NCBI RefSeq assembly: GCF_036967205.1
Contig: NZ_CP146022.1
Span: 4,898,001-4,962,000 of the forward strand
DNA: 64,000 nt
Reading direction: 5' to 3'
DNA from: Streptomyces sp. Q6
GTDB lineage: Bacteria; Actinomycetota; Actinomycetes; Streptomycetales; Streptomycetaceae
This document shows positions 43,759 to 54,993 of the stretch, piece by piece. The notes below the pieces were generated by a model. The model saw only the letters and a program-made list of their open reading frames with translations. It ran no database searches and was not told the origin of the DNA. Numbering within the stretch: position 1 is the stretch's first letter; each line of letters starts with the position of its first letter. Position numbers and translations under genes: made by a program.

Positions 43759-44256
43759 CTAGCCCGGAATGTTGTCGAACGGGGCCGTCAACTGCCGCAA
43801 CAGCCCCGCCAGTTCACCCCGCTGCCCGCGCGAGAGCTCCGCCAGGATCGCCCGCTCCTGTTCGAGCAGCCCCGCCAGAGCCTGGTCGGCGCGATCGCGG
43901 CCCTCCTCCGTGAGGCGGACCAGGACGCCGCGGCGGTCACTGGGGTCGGGGAGCCGCTCGACGAGGCCCTTCTTCGTGAGGCGGTCGATCCGGTTGGTCA
44001 TCGTGCCGGACGTGACCAGCGTCTGCGTGAGCAGCTGACCGGGGGAGAGCTGGTACGGAGCCCCCGCGCGGCGCAGCGACGTCAGCACGTCGAACTCCCA
44101 CGGCTCCAACTGGTGCTCGGAGAACGCGAGGCGGCGGGCCCGGTCGAGATGGCGCGCGAGTCTGCTGACCCGACTGAGCACCTCGAGGGGCTCCACGTCG
44201 AGGTCGGGGCGCTCCCGGCGCCACGCTGCGACCAGACGGTCGACCTCGTCCTCCAT
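43759..44256 (-). CDS. tamR: MarR family regulator, TamR-like
   Basis: 165-aa winged-helix MarR repressor. The DNA-binding part includes LEPWEFDVLTSLRRAG, LVTSGTMTNRIDRLTKKGLVERL and the wing DPSDRRGVLVRLTEEG. It is divergent from a trans-aconitate methyltransferase gene with a long inverted repeat between them, the arrangement described for TamR of S. coelicolor. TamR responds to trans-aconitate, citrate and related metabolites and derepresses tam. The ATG at 44256 was chosen because upstream frames run through the operator. Confidence 0.88.
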   Translation of the reverse strand: MEDEVDRLVAAWRRERPDLDVEPLEVLSRVSRLARHLDRARRLAFSEHQLEPWEFDVLTSLRRAGAPYQLSPGQLLTQTLVTSGTMTNRIDRLTKKGLVERLPDPSDRRGVLVRLTEEGRDRADQALAGLLEQERAILAELSRGQRGELAGLLRQLTAPFDNIPG

Positions 44257-44288
44257 GACGATCAGTGTAGGGGGTGTGTCGATGTGAA

Positions 44289-44323
44289 GTCTCTTGATGT
44301 CGAGTTTCTTGACATCAAGAGAC
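44289..44323. promoter_or_regulatory. TamR operator, 13-bp inverted repeat
   Basis: GTCTCTTGATGTC (44289-44301) and its exact reverse complement GACATCAAGAGAC (44311-44323) with a 9-nt centre. Within it are two overlapping 12-bp palindromes of the form CTTGAnnTCAAG: CTTGATGTCGAG (44293-44304, one mismatch) and CTTGACATCAAG (44308-44319, perfect), centred 15 bp apart. It occupies the 89-bp space between the divergent tamR and tam genes, so one site can control both. Confidence 0.85.
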
Positions 44324-44345
44324 GTGGGCGGGGACCCTGGATGCC

Positions 44346-45146
44346 ATGACGACGACCACACCCACCTGGGACCCGCGGCAGTACCTCCGGCACGCGGGAC
44401 ACCGCGGCCGCCCCTTCGTCGACCTGCTGGCCCGCGTCCCCGGCCTGCCCCGCGCGGACGCCCGCATCGCCGACCTGGGCTGCGGCCCCGGCAACCTCAC
44501 GACGCTGCTCACCGAGCGCTGGCCCGCCGCCCGCGTCACCGGGTACGACAACTCGGCCGAGATGCTGGAACAGGCGCGGGCCCACGCGAGCGACCGGCTC
44601 GACTTCGCCTACGCGGACGCGGCCCACTGGACGCCCCCGGAGCCGTACGACCTGCTCGTGTCGAACGCCACGCTGCAATGGGTGCCGGGGCACGTCGACG
44701 CCTTCCCCGCCTGGATCGACGCCCTCGCGCCCGGCGGCACGTTCGCCTTCCAGGTGCCCGGGAACTTCGACGCCCCCAGCCACGTACTGATGCGGGAACT
44801 CGCCGCCTCCGCCCCCTGGAGGCAGCGGCTCGACGGCGTCCTGCGGCACGGGGACGCGGTGCTCACCCCGGCCGCCTACCTGGCACGGCTCGCGGGGCTC
44901 GGCTGCGCGGTCGACGCCTGGGAGACCACCTACCTGCATCTCCTCCAGGGCCAGGACCCGGTCCTCGACTGGGTCAAGGGGACCGGGCTGCGCCCCGTGC
45001 TCACCGCGCTCGACGACGACCCGGCCGCCCGCGACGCCTTCGTCGCCGAGTACCGCGACCTGCTGCGCACGGCCTACCCGGCCACGGACCACGGCACGGT
45101 CCTGCCGTTCCGGCGGATCTTCGTGGTGGCGACGAAACCGGCGTGA
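44346..45146 (+). CDS. tam: Trans-aconitate 2-methyltransferase
   Basis: 266-aa class I SAM-dependent methyltransferase that esterifies trans-aconitate, a toxic by-product formed from cis-aconitate. The SAM motif is IADLGCGPGNLTTLL, with VTGYDNSAEMLEQARAH as motif II. LLVSNATLQWVPGH and GGTFAFQVPGNFDAPSH are Tam-type blocks. The ATG at 44346 is 23 bp after the operator. It is convergent with the TetR gene, with only 20 bp between the stops. Confidence 0.9.
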   Translation: MTTTTPTWDPRQYLRHAGHRGRPFVDLLARVPGLPRADARIADLGCGPGNLTTLLTERWPAARVTGYDNSAEMLEQARAHASDRLDFAYADAAHWTPPEPYDLLVSNATLQWVPGHVDAFPAWIDALAPGGTFAFQVPGNFDAPSHVLMRELAASAPWRQRLDGVLRHGDAVLTPAAYLARLAGLGCAVDAWETTYLHLLQGQDPVLDWVKGTGLRPVLTALDDDPAARDAFVAEYRDLLRTAYPATDHGTVLPFRRIFVVATKPA

Positions 45147-45166
45147 GCGCCCCGGCCGGGGCGCCG

Positions 45167-45859
45167 TCAGTTCTTCCGGTGCCCTATCAGCCGCGGCTTC
45201 GGCTCCAGGCCGTCCAGGCCGTGCCACGCCAGATTCACCAGATGCGCCGCGACCTCGGCCTTCTTCGGCTTGCGGGCGTCCAGCCACCACTGGCCCGTCA
45301 GCGCGACCATCCCGACCAGCGCCTGCGCGTACATCGGCGCCAGCTTCGGGTCGAAACCGCGGTTCTTGAACTCGCGGCCCAGGATGTCCTCGACCTGCGT
45401 CGCGATGTCGGAGATCAGCGACGCGAAGGAACCCGTCGACTGCGGGATGGGGGAGTCGCGGACCAGGATGCGGAAGCCGTCCGTGTACTCCTCGATGTAG
45501 TCGAGGAGCGCGAACGCCGCCTGCTCGCACAGTTCCCGCGGGTGGCCGGCCGTCAGCGAGCTGGTGACCATGTCGAGGAGCTGGCGCATCTCACGGTCCA
45601 CCACGACCGCGTACAGGCCCTCCTTGCCGCCGAAGTGCTCGTACACCACCGGTTTGGATACCCCGGCCTTCGCCGCGATCTCCTCCACCGACGTGCCCTC
45701 GAACCCCTTGGCGGCGAAGAGCGTGCGACCGATCTCGAGGAGCTGCTGACGTCGCTCGGCCCCCGTCATCCGCGTACGGCGCGTACGCCGTGTCTTGTCG
45801 GGCCTGTCACTGCTCACATTGCTCGAAGTGCTTGAGTCGGTCGCCACACTCCCCATCAT
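45167..45859 (-). CDS. TetR family regulator in the desaturase operon
   Basis: 230-aa repressor. After a basic, Ser/Thr-rich N-terminal tail (about 30 residues), the helix-turn-helix is GTSVEEIAAKAGVSKPVVYEHFGGKEGL. A helical ligand domain follows with VRDSPIPQSTGSFASL. It begins 12 bp after the desaturase stop on the same strand, so the two form an operon. Regulators in this position usually sense acyl-CoA and control the desaturase. The start is the ATG at 45859 or the next codon at 45856. Confidence 0.88.
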   Translation of the reverse strand: MMGSVATDSSTSSNVSSDRPDKTRRTRRTRMTGAERRQQLLEIGRTLFAAKGFEGTSVEEIAAKAGVSKPVVYEHFGGKEGLYAVVVDREMRQLLDMVTSSLTAGHPRELCEQAAFALLDYIEEYTDGFRILVRDSPIPQSTGSFASLISDIATQVEDILGREFKNRGFDPKLAPMYAQALVGMVALTGQWWLDARKPKKAEVAAHLVNLAWHGLDGLEPKPRLIGHRKN

Positions 45860-45871
45860 GCCGTGCCGACG

Positions 45872-46873
45872 TCACTCGGCGACGGCGGCCTGTTCCCTGC
45901 GTCGTGACGCGATCCGCTCCCGCGACGGCCAGCGCACGTCGTGGGCCCAGCCGAACTGCTCGAACCAGCGGATCAGACGGGCCGACGAGTCGACCTGTCC
46001 GCGCATCACCCCGTGCCGGGCCGACGTCGGGTCGGCGTGGTGCAGGTTGTGCCAGGACTCACCGCAGGACAGGACCGCCAGCCACCAGACGTTGCCGCTG
46101 CGGTCGCGGGACTTGAAGGGGCGCTTGCCGACCGCGTGGCAGATCGAGTTGATCGACCACGTGACGTGGTGCAGCAGCGCCACCCGCACGAGCGAGCCCC
46201 AGAAGAACGCCGTGAACGCGCCCCACCACGACATCGTGACCAGACCGCCGACGAGCGGCGGCAGCGCCAGCGACAGGATCGTCCAGAAGACGAACTGGCG
46301 GGACACCGCACGGATCGCCGGGTCCTTGATCAGGTCCGGGGCGTACTTCTCCTGCGACGTCTGCTCCTCGTCGAACATCCACCCCATGTGCGCCCACCAC
46401 AGGCCCTTCAGCAGGGCCGGCAGCGTCTCCCCGTACCGCCACGGCGAATGCGGGTCGCCCTCGGCGTCGGAGAACTTGTGGTGCTTGCGGTGGTCGGCGA
46501 CCCAGCGGACCACAGGGCCCTCGACCGCCATCGACCCGGCGACCGCCAGCGCGATGCGCAGCGGACGCTTGGCCTTGAAGGAGCCGTGCGTGAAGTACCG
46601 GTGGAAGCCGATCGTGATGCCGTGACAGCCGAGGTAGTAGAAGAAGACGAGCAGCCCGAGGTCGAGCCAGCTCACCCCCCAGCCCCAGGCCAGCGGCACC
46701 GCCGCGAGCAGGGCCAGGAACGGTACGGCGATGAACAGGAGCAGCGTGATCTGCTCCACGGACCGTTTCTGCTCACCGCCCAGCGTCGCCGAGGGCAGCG
46801 GAGCCGACGGAGATCCGGGTTGTCCGGACGCGTTCTTGGGGGCGTCTTCGATCACATCGGGGCCAATGGCCAT
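45872..46873 (-). CDS. Acyl-CoA desaturase (delta-9 type)
   Basis: 333-aa membrane di-iron desaturase that introduces a cis double bond into fatty acyl-CoA or acyl-lipid. Three His boxes bind the iron: HRYFTH (about residue 90), HRKHHKF, and HNLHH near the C-terminus (SWHNLHHADPTSARHG). About four membrane helices lie between them. The ATG at 46873 has an AGGGGA-type site upstream. It is divergent from ppc and followed by its TetR regulator. Confidence 0.92.
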   Translation of the reverse strand: MAIGPDVIEDAPKNASGQPGSPSAPLPSATLGGEQKRSVEQITLLLFIAVPFLALLAAVPLAWGWGVSWLDLGLLVFFYYLGCHGITIGFHRYFTHGSFKAKRPLRIALAVAGSMAVEGPVVRWVADHRKHHKFSDAEGDPHSPWRYGETLPALLKGLWWAHMGWMFDEEQTSQEKYAPDLIKDPAIRAVSRQFVFWTILSLALPPLVGGLVTMSWWGAFTAFFWGSLVRVALLHHVTWSINSICHAVGKRPFKSRDRSGNVWWLAVLSCGESWHNLHHADPTSARHGVMRGQVDSSARLIRWFEQFGWAHDVRWPSRERIASRRREQAAVAE

Positions 46874-46960
46874 GGGAGTCCCCTGTAGGTCGAGGGTCGA
46901 GAGGGTTGAGAGGCGCTGAGACGGGTCAGGAGATCCACGGAGATCCGCGGACTACGTGCC

Positions 46961-46987
46961 TACGGTTCCGTAACCTACGGCGCCGTA
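46961..46987. promoter_or_regulatory. Two tandem palindromes upstream of the desaturase operon
   Basis: TACGGTTCCGTA (46961-46972) and TACGGCGCCGTA (46976-46987) are both TACGG-NN-CCGTA, flanked identically by C and A, with centres 15 bp apart. They lie about 90-115 bp before the desaturase start in the 343-bp gap shared with ppc. Size and symmetry fit TetR dimers binding side by side, most simply the TetR of the same operon. I see no other clear element in that gap apart from presumed ppc promoter sequence. Confidence 0.7.
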
Positions 46988-47216
46988 AGTATGGCAGCGC
47001 GCGGCCGGGCGGCAAGAGACCCCGAGCCGTGCCGCCGACGCGGGCACATATCCTTGGGAACGGTCGGACAGCGCGGTCCGCTCTGAATCTCCACCCCGGA
47101 CTAGTACCCGGATCCGGGGATCCTTCCTCCAGATGAGCGCCACCCGTCTCCTACCGCCGCCCTTCCAGGGAGACGCAAGGCGTCGCACCTTCTGATTACT
47201 GCAAGGAGCCGCACCT

Positions 47217-49952
<2,736 letters not shown>

Positions 49953-49974
49953 CCCACCGGAAGAACCAGCGGAG

Positions 49975-50433
49975 CTAGAAGACGCTGACGGCGGCCCAGG
50001 CCGCCGTCAGCAGAACGAAACCGGCGCCTCCCGTGATCCACGCGAGGCGCCGGTTCCGTATGCCTCCCGCGATCACCACCGACGTGAGCAGCAGCGCGCC
50101 GCCCAGCGGCACCCACGCGTGCAGGAACCCGGCGGTCCCCGCGCGCACGGCCGTCGTCGAACTCGGCTTGAGGACGACAGGGAGGCGCGCGCCCTTCTTC
50201 TCCCCGATCGAGCGGTCGATCGTCACGCTCGGATGCCGTACGGCGGTGGGGGACCCGGGGGCGAACGGGCCCGTGCAGACCTCGTCCGTGCACCGCGACA
50301 CCGTCATGGTGCCGCGCTCGCGCCCGGTCGGGAACATCACGTGCTGCGCCGCGCCCCACGACGCCCAGACACCGGCGATCAGCAGCAGCGCGGCCAGCAC
50401 GGCCGTCGCGAACAGACGGGCAACAGGCACCAT
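49975..50433 (-). CDS. Small membrane protein of unknown function
   Basis: 152-aa protein. One N-terminal membrane helix (LFATAVLAALLLIAGVWASW) is followed by an outer loop with two Cys (SRCTDEVCTGPF) that could form a disulfide, then two further helices (about 105-125 and 132-150). The ATG is at 50433. The order helix, outer loop, two helices recalls DUF3592-like proteins, but I cannot assign it. It lies downstream of pth on the same strand and is convergent with ppc. Confidence 0.7.
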   Translation of the reverse strand: MVPVARLFATAVLAALLLIAGVWASWGAAQHVMFPTGRERGTMTVSRCTDEVCTGPFAPGSPTAVRHPSVTIDRSIGEKKGARLPVVLKPSSTTAVRAGTAGFLHAWVPLGGALLLTSVVIAGGIRNRRLAWITGGAGFVLLTAAWAAVSVF

Positions 50434-50526
50434 GGCCGGGATCCTTGGTCATGACCCCGCGTACGGTCAACTCGCGCCGGAGGCATATCCGTACAGGTCA
50501 GCAGTTGTACGGTCAGGTCCGCGCGG

Positions 50527-51120
50527 TCAGGAGTTGTACGAGGACTGCGCGCGCTCCAGGCCCTCGGTCACCAGCGCCTCGACCGCGTCGGCGGCCCGGT
50601 CGACGAAGTAGTCGAGCTCCTTGCGCTCGGCCGACGAGAAGTCCTTCAGGACGAAGTCCGCCACCTGCATGCGCCCCGGCGGCCGGCCGATCCCGAACCG
50701 CACCCGGTGGTAGTCCGGGCCCATCGCTTTGGTGATCGACTTCAGACCGTTGTGGCCGTTGTCGCCGCCGCCCAGCTTCAGACGCAGCACCCCGTAGTCG
50801 ATGTCCAGCTCGTCGTGCACGGCCACGATGTGGGAGAGCGGCACCTTGTAGAAGTCCCGCAGCGCCGTGACCGGGCCGCCGGAAACGTTCATGAACGACA
50901 TCGGCTTGGCGAGGATCACACGGCGGTTCGCCGGTCCCGGAGGACCGATCCGGCCCTCGACGACCTGCGCCTGGCCCTTCGTGGCCCGCTTGAACTTGGC
51001 ACCCATGCGCCGGGCCAGCAGGTCGGCCACCATGAAGCCGACGTTGTGCCGGTTCATCGCGTACTCGGGACCGGGGTTGCCCAGCCCGGCGATCAGCCAG
51101 GGAGCGTTCTCGTCGGACAT
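50527..51120 (-). CDS. pth: Peptidyl-tRNA hydrolase
   Basis: 197-aa enzyme that recycles peptidyl-tRNA dropped from ribosomes. Signature residues are [20 protein letters not shown] with the catalytic His, [36 protein letters not shown] and GHNGLKSI. The ATG is at 51120. It lies 79 bp after rplY on the same strand, the usual pairing. Confidence 0.95.
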   Translation of the reverse strand: MSDENAPWLIAGLGNPGPEYAMNRHNVGFMVADLLARRMGAKFKRATKGQAQVVEGRIGPPGPANRRVILAKPMSFMNVSGGPVTALRDFYKVPLSHIVAVHDELDIDYGVLRLKLGGGDNGHNGLKSITKAMGPDYHRVRFGIGRPPGRMQVADFVLKDFSSAERKELDYFVDRAADAVEALVTEGLERAQSSYNS

Positions 51121-51199
51121 GTGCCTTCCTTGGGGAAAGAGCGGTACGGGGTGGCGGGCCGAGCCCACCACCCCGTACACCGGGTCGACTACGGAAGGC

Positions 51200-51784
51200 T
51201 CAGGCCTCCGCGGACTCCTCGTCGCTCGCCGCCGGGGCCTCCTCGGCCTGCGCGGAGAGGACCTGGAGGACGACGGCGTCGCCGTCGATGGCCAGCGTCG
51301 TGCCGGACGGCAGGGCGATGTCCTTGGCGTGGATGGACGCACCGGCGTCCAGGCCCGCGATCGAGACGGTGACCGACTCGGGGATGTGCGTGGCCTCGGT
51401 CTCGACGGCCAGCGTGTTCAGCACGTGCTCGAGCAGGTTGCCACCCGCGGCGAGCTCGCCCTCGGTGACGATCGGGAGCTCGACGGTGACCTTCTCGCCG
51501 GTCTTCACGAGGAGCAGGTCGACGTGCTCGAGGAAGCCCTTGATGGCGTCGCGCTGGACGGCCTTCGGGATGGCGAGCTGGGTCTTGCCGTCGACGTTCA
51601 GGGACAGCAGGACGTTCGGCGTACGCAGGGCGAGCTGGAGCTCGTGGCCCGGCAGCGTGATGTGGACCGGGTCGCCACCGTGACCGTAGACAACGCCGGG
51701 AACCTTGTTCTCGCGGCGGATGCGGCGGGCGGCGCCCTTGCCGAACTCGGTGCGGGTCTCGGCGGCGAGCTTGACCTCGGACAT
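51200..51784 (-). CDS. rplY: 50S ribosomal protein L25 (CTC-type)
   Basis: 194-aa L25/general-stress-CTC protein that binds 5S rRNA. The N-terminal 5S-binding domain begins [21 protein letters not shown] and includes [18 protein letters not shown]. The C-terminal beta domain follows, with an Ala/Glu-rich tail. The ATG at 51784 has GAGGAG 9 nt upstream. It lies between prs and pth, as in other actinobacteria. Confidence 0.95.
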   Translation of the reverse strand: MSEVKLAAETRTEFGKGAARRIRRENKVPGVVYGHGGDPVHITLPGHELQLALRTPNVLLSLNVDGKTQLAIPKAVQRDAIKGFLEHVDLLLVKTGEKVTVELPIVTEGELAAGGNLLEHVLNTLAVETEATHIPESVTVSIAGLDAGASIHAKDIALPSGTTLAIDGDAVVLQVLSAQAEEAPAASDEESAEA

Positions 51785-51895
51785 GCTCTTCAACTCCTCG
51801 TAGAACTAAGGGGGAAATCCCAGGAAAGGGGTCACCCGGCCACGAACGGCCTGCTACGAAGAGCGCGTCGATAACGGATCGCCGCACGCATACGC

Positions 51896-51951
51896 GTACG
51901 GCCTCCCTCGCCGAGCAACTTCAACAGATTACCCGGTGAGGAAGGCCGTAC
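51896..51951 (-). terminator. Hairpin in the prs-rplY spacer
   Basis: GTACGGCCTCCCTC (51896-51909) pairs with GAGGAAGGCCGTAC (51938-51951) except for one position. The 28-nt loop is long for a terminator. In transcript order it lies 25 nt after the prs stop and 112 nt before rplY, so it could be a partial terminator or a structured rplY leader. Confidence 0.5.
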
Positions 51952-51975
51952 CCAAATGGATCTTCTACTTCAGGA

Positions 51976-52953
51976 TCAGGCTTCGCCCTCGAAGAGGCTG
52001 GTGACGGAGCCGTCCTCGAAGACCTCGCGCACCGCGGAGGCGATCGTCGGGGCGATCGACAGGACCGTGATCTTGTCGAGCTCCAGCTCGTTCGGCGTCG
52101 GCAGCGTGTTCGTGAAGACGAACTCGCTGACCTTCGAGTTCTTCAGCCGGTCCGCGGCCGGGCCGGAGAGCACACCGTGCGTGGCCGTCACGATGACGTC
52201 CTCGGCGCCGTGCGCGAACAGCGCGTCCGCGGCGGCGCAGATCGTGCCACCGGTGTCGATCATGTCGTCGACCAGGACGCAGACGCGGCCCTTCACGTCA
52301 CCGACGACCTCGTGGACGGTGACCTGGTTGGCCACGTCCTTGTCGCGACGCTTGTGCACGATCGCCAGCGGCGCGCCGAGACGGTCGCACCAGCGGTCGG
52401 CGACCCGCACGCGGCCGGCGTCCGGCGAGACGACCGTGAGCTTCTCGCGGTCCACCTTCGCGCCCACGTAGTCCGCCAGGATCGGCAGCGCGAACAGGTG
52501 GTCCACCGGGCCGTCGAAGAAGCCCTGGATCTGGTCCGTGTGCAGGTCGACGGTGAGAATGCGGTCGGCACCCGCGGTCTTCATGAGATCCGCGACCAGA
52601 CGGGCCGAGATCGGTTCACGTCCACGGTGCTTCTTGTCCTGCCGCGCGTAACCGTAGAACGGCACGATCACGGTGATGGAGCGGGCCGACGCGCGCTTCA
52701 GCGCGTCGATCATGATCAACTGCTCCATGATCCACTTGTTGATCGGAGCCGTGTGGCTCTGGATCAAGAAGCAGTCGGCACCGCGAGCGGACTCCTGGTA
52801 GCGGACGTAGATCTCGCCGTTGGCGAAGTCGAACGCCTTGGTCGGGACGATCCCGACACCGAGCTGGTGCGCGATCTCCTCGGCAAGCTCGGGGTGGGCG
52901 CGGCCAGAGAAGAACATCATCTTCTTCTCGCCCTGCGTCTTAAGCCCGGTCAC
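51976..52953 (-). CDS. prs: Ribose-phosphate pyrophosphokinase (PRPP synthetase)
   Basis: 325-aa enzyme making PRPP for nucleotide, His and Trp synthesis. Family blocks are FSGRAHPELAEEIA, FANGEIYVRYQESARG, VPFYGYARQDKKHRGREPIS, the metal-binding VDLHTDQIQGFF and the PRPP loop VLVDDMIDTGGT. The GTG is at 52953. It is 130 bp behind glmU on the same strand; glmU-prs linkage is conserved in Gram-positive bacteria. Confidence 0.96.
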   Translation of the reverse strand: MTGLKTQGEKKMMFFSGRAHPELAEEIAHQLGVGIVPTKAFDFANGEIYVRYQESARGADCFLIQSHTAPINKWIMEQLIMIDALKRASARSITVIVPFYGYARQDKKHRGREPISARLVADLMKTAGADRILTVDLHTDQIQGFFDGPVDHLFALPILADYVGAKVDREKLTVVSPDAGRVRVADRWCDRLGAPLAIVHKRRDKDVANQVTVHEVVGDVKGRVCVLVDDMIDTGGTICAAADALFAHGAEDVIVTATHGVLSGPAADRLKNSKVSEFVFTNTLPTPNELELDKITVLSIAPTIASAVREVFEDGSVTSLFEGEA

Positions 52954-53083
52954 AGCACTAGTCTCCTCAGACGAGTTCGTCCGCCGCAGCTGCCCGCGCG
53001 TCCCTATAGCAGCGAGCCAGGCGAATCGTGAGCATCTATCACGGTACGCCGTGTCGGACGCACCTGTTTCCGGTCAGACCGCG

Positions 53084-54532
53084 TCAGTCAGCGGTTTCCG
53101 GTTCCCGGGAGGCCGCCTCGGCCGCCTTCGCGGCCGCGCTCCCCGGACGCTTACGGGCCACCCAACCCTCGATATTCCTTTGCTGGCCCCGGGCCACGGC
53201 CAAGGAACCGGCCGGTACGTCCTTCGTGATCACCGAGCCGGCGGCGGTGTACGCACCGTCCCCGACCGTGACAGGCGCCACAAACATGTTGTCCGAACCG
53301 GTACGGCAGTGCGACCCGATCGTGGAGTGGTGCTTGTCCTTGCCGTCGTAGTTCACGAAGACGCTCGCGGCACCGATGTTGGTGAAATCACCGATCGTCG
53401 CGTCGCCGACATAGGACAGGTGGGGGATCTTCGTGCCCTCACCGATCGTCGAGTTCTTCGTCTCGACGTACGTACCGATCTTGGACTTGAGGCCGAGACG
53501 GGTGCCGGGGCGCAGGTACGCGAAGGGGCCGACGGACGCCTGCGGGCCGATCTCGGCGCTGTTGGCCACCGTGTTGTCCACCCGGGCGCCCGCGCCCACC
53601 GTGGTGTCCGTGAGGCGCGTGTTGGGGCCGACGACCGCGCCCTCGGCGATGTGCGTCGCACCGTGGAGCTGCGTGGACGGCAGCACCGTGGCGTCCCGCT
53701 CGAAGGTGACCGTCACGTCGACGAACGTCGAGGCCGGGTCGACGATGGTCACGCCGTCCAGCATGGCCTGCTCGAGGAGCCGGTCGTTCAGGATCCGGCG
53801 GGCCTCGGAGAGCTGCACCCGGTTGTTGATCCCGGCGATCTCGCGGTGGTCGCGGGCCACGGAGGCCCCGACCCGGTGCCCGGCCTCGCGCAGGATCCCG
53901 AGGACGTCGGTGAGGTACTCCTCGCCCTGGCTGTTGTCCGTACGGACCTTCTTCAGGGCCTCGACGAGCAGGCGCCCGTCGAACGCGAAGACACCCGAGT
54001 TGATCTCGGCGATCGCGCGCTGCGCCTCGGTCGCGTCCTTGTGCTCGACGATCGCCGTCACCGCGCCCGAGGCGGCGTCGCGCACGATGCGGCCGTAGCC
54101 GGTCGCGTCCGGGACCTCGGCGGTCAGGACGGTGACCGCGTTCCCGTCGGCGGAGTGCGTCGCGGCGAGGTCGGTGAGCGTCCCGCCGGTCAGCAGCGGG
54201 GTGTCGCCGCACACGACGACGACCGTGCCGTCGACCGCGCCGTCCAGGCCCTCCAGGCCCATGCGCACGGCGTGCCCCGTGCCGTTCTGCTCGGCCTGCA
54301 CCGCGGTGCGGGCCCCGGTGTCGATGGCGCCGACGTGCGCGGCGACCTGCTCGCGCTCGTGACCCACGACGACGACGAGTTCCTCGGGGCTCAATTCCCG
54401 CGCGGCGGCGAGCACATGTCCGACCAGCGAACGGCCACAGAGCTCGTGCAGGACTTTCGGGGTGGCCGACTTCATACGGGTGCCCTCACCCGCTGCGAGG
54501 ACGACGACGGCGGCCGGGCGGTTGGCGCTCAC
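53084..54532 (-). CDS. glmU: Bifunctional UDP-GlcNAc pyrophosphorylase / GlcN-1-P acetyltransferase
   Basis: 482-aa enzyme producing UDP-GlcNAc for peptidoglycan. The N-terminal nucleotidyltransferase has VVLAAGEGTRMKSATPK (residues about 9-25). The C-terminal left-handed beta-helix has hexapeptide repeats (VVGPNTRLTDTTVGAGARV, IGPQASVGPFAYLRPG, NYDGKDKHHSTIG). Residues after about 465 form a charged, Ala-rich tail. The GTG at 54532 gives the standard N-terminus; longer frames run into the tRNA gene. Confidence 0.95.
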   Translation of the reverse strand: MSANRPAAVVVLAAGEGTRMKSATPKVLHELCGRSLVGHVLAAARELSPEELVVVVGHEREQVAAHVGAIDTGARTAVQAEQNGTGHAVRMGLEGLDGAVDGTVVVVCGDTPLLTGGTLTDLAATHSADGNAVTVLTAEVPDATGYGRIVRDAASGAVTAIVEHKDATEAQRAIAEINSGVFAFDGRLLVEALKKVRTDNSQGEEYLTDVLGILREAGHRVGASVARDHREIAGINNRVQLSEARRILNDRLLEQAMLDGVTIVDPASTFVDVTVTFERDATVLPSTQLHGATHIAEGAVVGPNTRLTDTTVGAGARVDNTVANSAEIGPQASVGPFAYLRPGTRLGLKSKIGTYVETKNSTIGEGTKIPHLSYVGDATIGDFTNIGAASVFVNYDGKDKHHSTIGSHCRTGSDNMFVAPVTVGDGAYTAAGSVITKDVPAGSLAVARGQQRNIEGWVARKRPGSAAAKAAEAASREPETAD

Positions 54533-54611
54533 GGGTGGGCCCTTCGGCTTCGGATGCTTCGTGGGGTGGACATCCGCAGGATACCGGGGGGTTCCGGGGG
54601 TGAAATGAGAG

Positions 54612-54641
54612 CGGGTCCCGACCGTTGCCCGGCGGGACCCG
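54612..54641 (-). terminator. Hairpin downstream of tRNA-Gln
   Basis: CGGGTCCCG (54612-54620) and CGGGACCCG (54633-54641), perfect 9-bp arms with a 12-nt loop, starting 14 nt after the tRNA 3' end. It lies between the tRNA and glmU and probably terminates the tRNA transcript. Confidence 0.65.
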
Positions 54642-54655
54642 AAAGGGGGGTGAAG

Positions 54656-54727
54656 CTCCCCCGCCAGGACTCGAACCCGGACAGATGGCACCAAAAGCCA
54701 CAGTGCTGCCAATTACACCACGGGGGA
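54656..54727 (-). tRNA. tRNA-Gln (anticodon UUG)
   Basis: Full cloverleaf on the minus strand. The acceptor stem is TCCCCCG/CGGGGGA and the D-arm contains TAATTGGCA. The anticodon loop TTTTGGT reads UUG at positions 34-36, and the T-arm has GGTTCGAGTCC. Discriminator G; CCA is not encoded. It lies just upstream of glmU on the same strand, a common actinobacterial arrangement. Confidence 0.96.
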
Positions 54728-54993
54728 TTAAAGCAGCTCGAACCAGACATTTCGTCAGGTGGTCGAGCATGCGCCCAACACTATGCCGTACCAAGCGCCT
54801 TCGACGCGACGGTACAGGTCGGCCCCTCGGCGTACGCGGATGCGCGGGCGACCGCGACGGGCGGCCCGGCGTCCGGCTCGGCAGTTCACGCGATACCGGT
54901 GGGTTTCGCTTCCGTTCGATTCCGGGGTGTGGTGTAGGCCAGTAAGTAAAACTCGACGGAAATCGGGCGGGGGGCGCCCGTAGGCTGGGAGGT

